Source of the DNA: Pirellulales bacterium
GTDB taxonomy: Bacteria > Planctomycetota > Planctomycetia > Pirellulales > Thermoguttaceae
Assembly (NCBI GenBank): GCA_030605745.1
Contig: JAUWHT010000182.1
Location: forward strand, 1 to 21,833
Reading direction: 5' to 3'
DNA length: 21,833 bases
Position 1 is the first letter of the stretch, and each line of letters opens with the position of its first letter. Of this stretch, positions 15,496 to 21,833 are shown piece by piece. The notes beneath the pieces were generated by a model. It did not search any database. It was not told the origin of the DNA and worked only from the letters and a program-made list of their open reading frames with translations. Position numbers and translations under genes: made by a program.

Positions 15496-18400
15496 TAATA
15501 GGATGTCGTCTCGAGGGAATTTTTTTTTTCGCCGTCGGACGTCTCGTGTGGAGCCTTCACGGCCTTGAGTGTCACTCGCTCGACCGGAGTCGCGCCGACC
15601 GGAACCTGTTCGGGTCGATCTACTTGCTGTTGTTTACTGATGCTGGCCTCGTAGGCGCTGATAATATCGCGGATCGTGGTCAGTTGGGCAAATGCGGCCA
15701 GGTTTTCTTCCTGGTCTCCGTTTGCGCCAAGTGAGTAAGCGTGATCGGTAGAAAGCGAACTGAAAATCTCGATCGTCTTAATGGAATCGATTCCCAGTTC
15801 CGCCTCCAACTCCAGGTTCTCATCCAGCATTTCGACGGGATATCCGGTGCGATCACTGATTACTTGGATCAGGTCTTTGCGGAATTGCTCGACCGGCGAC
15901 GGGCCATCTGAAGTACCCGAATCTGCGGAAACCGTCGCCGTTTCCTCCGCCGGCACTTCTACCACTGTCTGACCCGGCGCCTCTGCCGCAGGCGTGGGTG
16001 CTAAAGGAGTTGGTGCCGGCGGAGGCACTGCTGCCGGAGGTGCCGCTGGCTGAGACACTGCTGCGGCCTGTGCCGGCGGGGTGTTCCCCGGCCGCTCAAT
16101 CGGCAACACCGGAGTGGGCGGCACCGAGAGGCTGCCGCCGGCGGGAGCCGATACCTGTCGCAGCGGAGCCGACAACCGGGGCGATGGTCTCGCCGGCGGC
16201 AACCCCGCCGCCCCTTGCAGCCACCCGAGCATCACCGCTTCCTGGGTTTCCAGGAACCGCTGGCTGACTCGCTGCTGCTCCTTTTGCACTTCCAGCCACC
16301 CAGCCATTGTGGTCTGGAATTGGGCCATTGGACTGGCGCCGTTCGTCGCATCGGCACGCGAAAGTGCCACAGTCGTTGTTTCGGGTGCATGCTGTTCGCG
16401 TTCCATGGGAGTTGGCTCCATAGTAGGTTGGTTTGTTCTGGTTGTTTCGCTGGTTTTTTTGAGCACGACGAGCTGAGTGTCGCCTGATGGTGGAGATGCC
16501 GCACCGCTCCGCGGTGATGCGGTCTTTGACTTGTGAGTTGACTTTTTGACCGGCTTCTTGGTCGGGCTTGCCACAGGTCGGGCCCGGGCCGGACTAACAA
16601 TCCAGTCCGTCGGCTTCCGCTCGCTCTTCGCGCGCGCTTCGCAGAAGAACTGGCCAACCGTGTAATACGACAAACGACGACCCACAAACCAGGGTTCCAG
16701 ATCGACCGGAAGCCCAAGCACGGTCAATCGCGCCAGCGTGTGACCGAGTTGCTGCCAGCCGTCCCGTCCGGCCACGTCCAGTGATAACACCACGTGGTCC
16801 TTCCCCTCCAGGTTTCGCCGCAGCAGTGCCGTCAGCAACCGACCGGGGCCGACTTCAATGAAGACGCGGGCACCGCTCTGGTACATCGCCTGGATTTGCT
16901 TTTTGAACAACACGGGCTGCGTGAAGTGCTCACCCAACTGCTGGCGGATCCGGGCCGGGTCGGCAGGGTAAGGTGCCGCCGTTGTATTGCTGTAAACCGG
17001 CAGCCGCGGCTTGTAGATCGCCGTCTCGGCCAGGTGCGGGGCCATCATCCGCTTTGCCTCGTCCATCGCCGAGGTATGGAACGCCGCGGTGACCGGGATC
17101 TTCTTCGTTCGCAGGCCTTTGCGAGTCAACTGCACGACTGCCGCATCGATCGCCTCGACACTGCCGGCGACGACGGTCTGCACATCGGCATTAAGATTGG
17201 CCAGCGTGAGATCGATGTTCAGCTCCTCCAGCGCGGCGGCGGTGGCCTCCGCATTGCCGTAGACGGCGGCCATTGCACCGGGGTTCGACTTGCCAACTTC
17301 ATGAACCGCCCGGCCACGGAGCGCCGAGAGCTTCAGCAGGTCCTCCCGCGAGTGTGTTCCTGCAACACACAACGCCACGTACTCGCCGTAGCTGTGCCCC
17401 GCCACCATCCCCGGCTTCACGCCGAAACGGGAAAGCATATCGCAGGCAAACAGACTCGTCACTCCCAGCGCCGGCTGCGCCAACCGGGTGTCGTCAAGTT
17501 CCTTCTGCTGCCGGCGCCGCTGCCGGTCGGTGAATGCGGGAACCGGATAGATGTAGCAAGACAACGGCTTCTCAAAGAACTCGGCCAACAGCCGGTCCGC
17601 CTCTTCAAAGGAGTCGTGGGCCCAGGGGCTGAACAGCACAAGGTTCCTCAGCATGTTGACCGACTGGGACCCCTGCCCCGGGAACATGTAGCAGATCTGC
17701 TTGGTTTCGATCGGCGCGGCCTGGGAGTAGTAGATGCCCGCCGGGCTGACCAGCTCTTCTTTGTCGGCAATCTCACCCAGCGCAAGCTGCACCTTCTTCC
17801 GCAGGTCGTCGACGGAAGTGGCCACAATCGACAGGCGGCACTTCGGGTTCTCGGTGGCTTGTCGGCCCTTTTCATCGATGTGGACCGAGTAAGCAAGCTG
17901 GGCCAGTTCGTCCGTCTCCGTGGAGGACAATTCCTTTTCGAGCGCCGCTAGCCTCTTGATGATGTCCTCCCGCCGGTCGCGGCAGAAGGAGAACACTTCT
18001 GCGCTGCGCGGTGTCAAGTCGACCCGACTTCCAGTGTGATAATTGCCGTTGTACTCTTCCAGCACGACATGGAAATTGGTGCCGCCGAACCCAAAGGCAC
18101 TAACACCCGCGCGGCGCAGACCACTGCCGTTGCCATCGATCCACGGGCGGGGTTCGGCGCAGATATAAAATGGGCAGTCCTCGGCACGAAGCAACTCGTT
18201 GGGAGTTTCCACGCCGATAGTGGGGGGAAGAATTTTGTGCTCGATGGCCAGTACCGTTTTCACCAGGCTGGCCAGCCCTGCCGCCGCCTTGGTATGGCCG
18301 ATCATCGACTTCACCGAGCCGATCGCACAGCCCCTCGGCGGCGCGCCTTCTGCCGAGAACAGTTGCGTAAGCGCCTCGATCTCCACCTGGTCCCCAATGG

Positions 18401-21400
18401 CGGTGCCGGTGCTGTGCGATTCGATCAGCGAAACAGTTGCCGGCGAAACACCGGCGTCCTCGTAGGCCCGCTCCAGCGCAATCACCTGACCGTCGGGAAA
18501 CGGTGCCGTCATGCTGCGGTTTCGACCGTCACTGGAACTGCCGATTCCCCTGACGACGGCATATATCTTGTCGCCGTCCCGCTCGGCGTCGGCCAACCGC
18601 TTGATGACCAGCGCAGCGATCCCCTCACCCAGTCCGATGCCGTCGGCTTTCTCGTCGAACGGCCGCGACCGGCCATGTGGCGACATCGCGTGGGTCTTGG
18701 CGAAGCTCATAAAGCAGAAGGGGTTGTTTGTTCCGTCGACCGCGCCGACCAGCGCGGCGTCGCAGGTCCCGCTGCGCAACTGCTCGGCGGCGGTTTGCAA
18801 GGCCGCCAGCGATGATGCGCAAGCCGCGTCCACCGTATAGTTCGAGCCGGTCAGGTCGAAGCGGTTGGCGATCCGACCCGCCACTACGTTCAGCAAGAAC
18901 CCCGCGAACGAGTCCTCGGTCCACTCAGGCAGCTTGCTTTCCAGGTCTTCGAGAATCTGCCGGCGCGTTTGGTCATCCAGATTTTCCACTTCCGGCAGCC
19001 ACTGCCGCAGCGACGTCCGCAGCGAGTAACCCATCCCGTGATCGTGGGTCCCGGCCACGGCGAAGATCACCGAAGTCCGTCGTTTTGGGAAGCCGGGCCG
19101 CTGGTAGTTGGCGTCCTCCAGCGCCTGCCGGGCAACTTCCAGGGCCATAAGCTGGATCGGTTCGATGCTCTGCAACGTGGCCGGCGGCATGCGGTACTGA
19201 AGGGGATCGAATACTATTTCGCCAAGAAAGGCGCCCCACTTCGAGTACACGTGATCTGGCTTGAAGCGATCAGGGTCGTAGAAATCTTCCGCCCGCCACC
19301 GGTCCGGCGACACCTCGCGCACGGGATCGAAGCTGTTGACTATGTTCTGCCAATACTTGCGCACGTCGGGCGATTCGGGAAACATGCAGCCAATGCCCAC
19401 AATCGCCAGCGGTTCCTTCGGGCCCCGGCGGGGGTCCTTCCGGTGCCATGCCGGCTTGCGAGCCGGCGGCTTGCCCAGCAGCTTCAGACTCCCGCGGCTG
19501 ACCGCTTCGTGCAACTCGGCCATCGGAATGACGTGCTGACGCATCGTGGCCGCATCACCAATCACGTACATACCCTCTCGGCGCTGTTGAAGCTGATCGA
19601 CTGCCACCGGTTCGCCCTTTCCCGGGGCGGCTCTTCCGTTGGGGTTTCGGGCGATCCCTTTCGACGCGATACGCAGTCGGCCGACGTGGAACATCTCCAA
19701 CTCGAACTCGATTTCGTCCGGCGTCCTGCCGGCCAGGATCAACTGGCGCTTCTTGGCGTTGAACTCCTCGACGAACGGGGTCACTACGCTCCGGGTGGCG
19801 TCACCGGCGCCCGAGACCAGCAGCGCTGTCTCGCGACAAGCGATGGCCTGGCGCTGATATTCCTCGGTGATTGCACGGCTTTCGACCGCCTCGGGCGTAA
19901 ACAGATATGCCGTCCCCATCAGCAGGCCGATCTTCATCCCCCGCGCCACCAGCGGCGCAGCAATCACCGAGACCATTGCAGCCGACAGCGCATCGTGAAC
20001 ACCGCCGGCGAACACGATCTGCATGTTTTCCGGATCCGCGATATCCGCATCCAGCAGCACCTCAACCGCTGACTGCCACAAGGCGAAGCTTGTCAGCGGA
20101 CCAACGTGCCCACCACATTCGCGCCCCTCGAAGATGAACTTCCGCGCCCCTTCGCCAATGAACGTCCTCAGCAGGCGCCGCGAGGGAACGTGCAGATAGG
20201 TCGAAATGCCGAGTTCCTCCAGCTCCCTCGCCTGAGGGGGACGACCGCCGGTGATGATCGCGCAGCTCGGCAGGATCCGCCGAATCACCTCGTGTTGTTC
20301 CTTGCGGAGTTTCGCCGGGCCGGACCCTAACAGTCCCACGCCCCAAGGAGCCTCGCCCAGCTTGTCCGCCGTTTGGGCAAGCAACCGCTCGACGGACGAC
20401 TGCCGCAACGGAGCCAACGCCAGGAATGGCAGGGCACCGTTCTCCGCCACGTTTTGGCAAAAACCGGCCACGTCGCTTACCCGGGCCATCGGACCCTGCA
20501 AGATCGGGTACTTCATGCCGTGCTGTTTGGCAAACTCGGCACCTGGGGCCAATGCCCGCTGCTCCTTGGCCAGCAGCAAGTCTCGTTCTACCGCCGTGCG
20601 AAACGCGCCAATGATGCCGCCCACCGTACCGTGGCTCCGCGCCAGGCCAGCAGCAAAGGCGATCTCTTGGCCCAGCGGAACAAGGGCTTCCCCGGCGGCG
20701 GTGTCCGGGCTGAGCAGTCGCCGGCGCAAGGTCTCCGGCCAGTCACCCCCAGTGGCAGCCTCCCTTTCCAAGGCACCCAAGGCGGCGCGGCCGGAACCGG
20801 CGGAAAACCGATACATCAACCGGTCGTTGCCGATACAGACCGTCTGGTTGCCGTCGAGTTGCCCCAACTGCTCCCTTTCGGCCGGCGAGAAGGGCGATTC
20901 GTCGGCGAGCCACAACTGCTCACCCAATACAACGCCTGCCGCCCCCGCGAAAAGGGCCGCTGCCGCCGTTTGGGGACCGATGCCGCCTCGAACCCAATAC
21001 GGGATTCGCAACTTGCCACACAACTGCTGCAAAAGGACATAGGCCGACTGTCGACTGACGCGGCCACCCGACTCGTGGCCTGCCAGAACCACCCCGTCGA
21101 AACCCGACTGCTCGGCAGCCAATGCCTCGCCGGATGAATAGACCTCGACGAAAACCCGACTCGCGACAGATCTTGCCAGCGCCAGAATCTCCCCGGGATC
21201 CTGCCGATCGAAGTCCAGCCCGGCAACCAGCAGAAGAGGCCACTGCCGCTTCGCCAAACCCCGCAGCTTATTGGGTGTCCGCCGGACAGAACCCAGCATG
21301 TCCCACCGCACGCCCCAATGATGGCTGCTGCCCACAAAACGCAGAAGCTTCTCCAGCGAGCAAGCCCGCACCCGGTCATGAGCACAAAACCCCAGATCGA

Positions 21401-21491
21401 GTATCCCACACGCCCCGGCACGTGCCCCAGCGATCGCCAACTGCGGATCGCATCGGTGCGGAGGACTGACTACCAGGACGGACGGTATCAT
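15495..21491 (-). CDS. Type I PKS/lipid synthase: two PfaD/NMO-like barrels-KS-AT-ACP
   Basis: 1998 aa from the ATG at 21491; a GTG at 21575 would add 28 residues of no clear type. Barrel 1 (about 1-240) is nitronate-monooxygenase-like (HESGGRVS, VRGGIGPQTAAAA) but has Arg144 where family members have His. Barrel 2 (about 318-670) is a fuller PfaD/NPD-type flavin enoyl reductase (YPILQGPMARVSD, ECGGHVGP with His462, IVFAGGVHD). The KS (693-1150) has Cys891 (DAACASS), His1026 (ESHSTGT, an unusual variant) and His1066. The AT (1265-1600) has GHSYGE (Ser1367) and His1472 (AAFHTSAM). A Pro/Ala-rich linker follows, with a helical FLETQEAVMLGWLQG segment as in PfaA-type proteins. One ACP (about 1866-1950) has Ser1903 in LGIDSIKT. 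The chain ends in DGEKKNSLETTSY, just past the A10 run. It elongates acyl-ACP with the partner KS-AT-DH protein. Confidence 0.88.
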   Translation of the reverse strand: MIPSVLVVSPPHRCDPQLAIAGARAGACGILDLGFCAHDRVRACSLEKLLRFVGSSHHWGVRWDMLGSVRRTPNKLRGLAKRQWPLLLVAGLDFDRQDPGEILALARSVASRVFVEVYSSGEALAAEQSGFDGVVLAGHESGGRVSRQSAYVLLQQLCGKLRIPYWVRGGIGPQTAAAALFAGAAGVVLGEQLWLADESPFSPAEREQLGQLDGNQTVCIGNDRLMYRFSAGSGRAALGALEREAATGGDWPETLRRRLLSPDTAAGEALVPLGQEIAFAAGLARSHGTVGGIIGAFRTAVERDLLLAKEQRALAPGAEFAKQHGMKYPILQGPMARVSDVAGFCQNVAENGALPFLALAPLRQSSVERLLAQTADKLGEAPWGVGLLGSGPAKLRKEQHEVIRRILPSCAIITGGRPPQARELEELGISTYLHVPSRRLLRTFIGEGARKFIFEGRECGGHVGPLTSFALWQSAVEVLLDADIADPENMQIVFAGGVHDALSAAMVSVIAAPLVARGMKIGLLMGTAYLFTPEAVESRAITEEYQRQAIACRETALLVSGAGDATRSVVTPFVEEFNAKKRQLILAGRTPDEIEFELEMFHVGRLRIASKGIARNPNGRAAPGKGEPVAVDQLQQRREGMYVIGDAATMRQHVIPMAELHEAVSRGSLKLLGKPPARKPAWHRKDPRRGPKEPLAIVGIGCMFPESPDVRKYWQNIVNSFDPVREVSPDRWRAEDFYDPDRFKPDHVYSKWGAFLGEIVFDPLQYRMPPATLQSIEPIQLMALEVARQALEDANYQRPGFPKRRTSVIFAVAGTHDHGMGYSLRTSLRQWLPEVENLDDQTRRQILEDLESKLPEWTEDSFAGFLLNVVAGRIANRFDLTGSNYTVDAACASSLAALQTAAEQLRSGTCDAALVGAVDGTNNPFCFMSFAKTHAMSPHGRSRPFDEKADGIGLGEGIAALVIKRLADAERDGDKIYAVVRGIGSSSDGRNRSMTAPFPDGQVIALERAYEDAGVSPATVSLIESHSTGTAIGDQVEIEALTQLFSAEGAPPRGCAIGSVKSMIGHTKAAAGLASLVKTVLAIEHKILPPTIGVETPNELLRAEDCPFYICAEPRPWIDGNGSGLRRAGVSAFGFGGTNFHVVLEEYNGNYHTGSRVDLTPRSAEVFSFCRDRREDIIKRLAALEKELSSTETDELAQLAYSVHIDEKGRQATENPKCRLSIVATSVDDLRKKVQLALGEIADKEELVSPAGIYYSQAAPIETKQICYMFPGQGSQSVNMLRNLVLFSPWAHDSFEEADRLLAEFFEKPLSCYIYPVPAFTDRQRRRQQKELDDTRLAQPALGVTSLFACDMLSRFGVKPGMVAGHSYGEYVALCVAGTHSREDLLKLSALRGRAVHEVGKSNPGAMAAVYGNAEATAAALEELNIDLTLANLNADVQTVVAGSVEAIDAAVVQLTRKGLRTKKIPVTAAFHTSAMDEAKRMMAPHLAETAIYKPRLPVYSNTTAAPYPADPARIRQQLGEHFTQPVLFKKQIQAMYQSGARVFIEVGPGRLLTALLRRNLEGKDHVVLSLDVAGRDGWQQLGHTLARLTVLGLPVDLEPWFVGRRLSYYTVGQFFCEARAKSERKPTDWIVSPARARPVASPTKKPVKKSTHKSKTASPRSGAASPPSGDTQLVVLKKTSETTRTNQPTMEPTPMEREQHAPETTTVALSRADATNGASPMAQFQTTMAGWLEVQKEQQRVSQRFLETQEAVMLGWLQGAAGLPPARPSPRLSAPLRQVSAPAGGSLSVPPTPVLPIERPGNTPPAQAAAVSQPAAPPAAVPPPAPTPLAPTPAAEAPGQTVVEVPAEETATVSADSGTSDGPSPVEQFRKDLIQVISDRTGYPVEMLDENLELEAELGIDSIKTIEIFSSLSTDHAYSLGANGDQEENLAAFAQLTTIRDIISAYEASISKQQQVDRPEQVPVGATPVERVTLKAVKAPHETSDGEKKNSLETTSY
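15520..15529 (-). other. A10 run, candidate slippage/frameshift site joining ACP and ketoreductase
   Basis: On the minus strand the frame reads GAC GGC GAA AAA AAA AAT TCC and ends at TAG 30 bases after the run. With one more A (or a -1 slip) it reads GAA AAA AAA AAA TTC CCT CGA GAC and continues without a stop into the ketoreductase. Runs of nine or more A are known to cause transcriptional slippage and homopolymer miscalls. Confidence 0.7.
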
Positions 21492-21534
21492 GGAGACTAC
21501 TTTCTGGATGCACGTCTGTGCAAATGGATCATGT

Positions 21535-21540
21535 ATTATA
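21535..21540 (-). promoter_or_regulatory. Putative -10 box nearest the synthase start
   Basis: A perfect TATAAT on the minus strand, 44 bases before the ATG at 21491. The -35 region is poor: TTGCAG at 14-base spacing, TGGTTG at 17. Possibly a promoter that needs an activator. Confidence 0.3.
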
Positions 21541-21604
21541 ACCAAATGACTTGTCTGCAACCAGCAGGCACGCACATTTTTTGCGCACTTATCCTTGCCG
21601 GGCC

Positions 21605-21633
21605 ATTATACCAGCTAATGCTCATTTTGTGCA
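21605..21633 (-). promoter_or_regulatory. Putative promoter, TGCACA-17-TATAAT
   Basis: TATAAT at 21610-21605, preceded at 17 bases by TGCACA (4/6 of the -35 consensus). Reads toward the synthase genes. The flanks (GGTATAATGG) resemble those of the next promoter upstream. Confidence 0.35.
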
Positions 21634-21650
21634 CCCCTGTTTAGCAACCC

Positions 21651-21678
21651 ATTATACCCAAACTCCAGGCGGTGTCTA
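21651..21678 (-). promoter_or_regulatory. Putative promoter of the synthase block, TAGACA-16-TATAAT
   Basis: TAGACA (21678-21673, 5/6 match) and TATAAT (21656-21651, 6/6) with a 16-base spacer. This is the best sigma70-type match upstream of the leftward genes and would give a leader of roughly 150 bases before the ATG at 21491. Confidence 0.45.
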
Positions 21679-21695
21679 CTGGAGGCCTTTGAGTA

Positions 21696-21717
21696 GTTTA
21701 GCCGCCGGGCTTGCCCG
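21696..21717 (+). repeat. Third, partial copy of the CCGCCGGGCTTGCCCG repeat
   Basis: Matches the arm at 9053-9074 (GTTTAGCCGCCGGGCTTGCCCG, except the first base context) and then diverges. It lies just upstream of the best promoter of the leftward block, so related repeats bracket the three synthase genes. Confidence 0.7.
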
Positions 21718-21833
21718 ATTTTCCGCAGGTTGGTGTAACGGCTAAGTAGAGTAGTTGTTTGATTGGGTTAGAGTCTATCGTTGTAACTTCTGCGCGCCGT
21801 GCGCGCATCTTGTACAGTACTTGTTCACCACAC
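21718..21833. other. Right-edge non-coding stretch
   Basis: No gene or tRNA recognised. Stops occur in all frames I followed. A short GC-rich palindrome (TGCGCG...CGCGCA, 21791-21807) is present. Together with 21492-21717 this is the upstream region of the synthase block. Confidence 0.4.

Noticed and set aside
16794..17951. 385-codon plus-strand open frame
   Set aside because: Opposite the AT region of the first synthase; composition typical of a GC-rich shadow.
18969..20072. 367-codon plus-strand open frame
   Set aside because: Opposite the KS and second barrel, whose catalytic motifs are intact.
9132..21491. Classical polyunsaturated fatty acid (Pfa) synthase
   Set aside because: There is only one ACP rather than a tandem set, no pair of FabA-like dehydratases, no clear chain-length factor (both KS domains keep Cys-His-His), and the ER is fused rather than separate.
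21718..21750. tRNA-like GGTTGGTGTAACGG segment
   Set aside because: No acceptor stem, anticodon arm or T-loop can be laid out around it.

Overview
The window (about 21.8 kb, GC-rich, gapped by many short palindromic and 7-bp repeats) looks like a chromosomal segment of a Planctomycetota-type bacterium or a close relative. This is inferred from the kind of multidomain lipid/polyketide synthase, the FtsX-type exporter, the LTxxQ lipoprotein and the repeat load. No rRNA or housekeeping gene is present to fix the taxon.

Layout. 1-387 (-) is the 5' part of an ISL3-type transposase, cut by the window edge. 388-726 is a non-coding stretch with an 18-C run and a TTGACA-type promoter. 727-2112 (+) is an alpha/beta hydrolase that seems to lack its usual N-terminal part, and 2286-2957 (+) is a small putative lipoprotein with four LTxxQ-like motifs. 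3166-4422 (+) is a GT1-family glycosyltransferase, which converges with one base of separation on a large leftward gene block.

The leftward block runs from about 21.5 kb down to 4.4 kb. It begins with a 1998-aa synthase (two nitronate-monooxygenase/PfaD-like barrels, KS, AT, one ACP). A ketoreductase ORF follows, touching it in a TAGTG overlap, then a 1566-aa synthase (KS, AT, dehydratase, and a phosphopantetheinyl transferase domain at the C-terminus). After these come a membrane-fusion protein, an ABC ATPase and two FtsX/MacB-type permeases. Together the synthase genes hold KS, AT, ACP, KR, DH, ER and their own PPTase, so they could build and fully reduce a long acyl chain. The MFP-ATPase-permease genes resemble DevBCA/MacAB/LolCDE exporters, and the glycosyltransferase could add a sugar. 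By analogy with cyanobacterial heterocyst glycolipids, I infer a system that makes and exports an envelope glycolipid. No thioesterase or reductive release domain and no TolC-like outer-membrane factor is visible here.

The strongest single observation is an A10 run on the coding strand at 15520-15529. Reading one base back through it joins the first synthase to the ketoreductase in a continuous frame, so the two ORFs are probably one ...ACP-KR polypeptide. The cause could be slippage, a real frameshift or a homopolymer miscall.

The second theme is repeats. There are four families of heptanucleotide repeat and at least five families of long palindromes. Several lie inside coding sequence or supply its stop codon: the C-terminal tail of the ketoreductase, the AT-DH linker of the second synthase, and the stop codons of the hydrolase, the second synthase and the ATPase.
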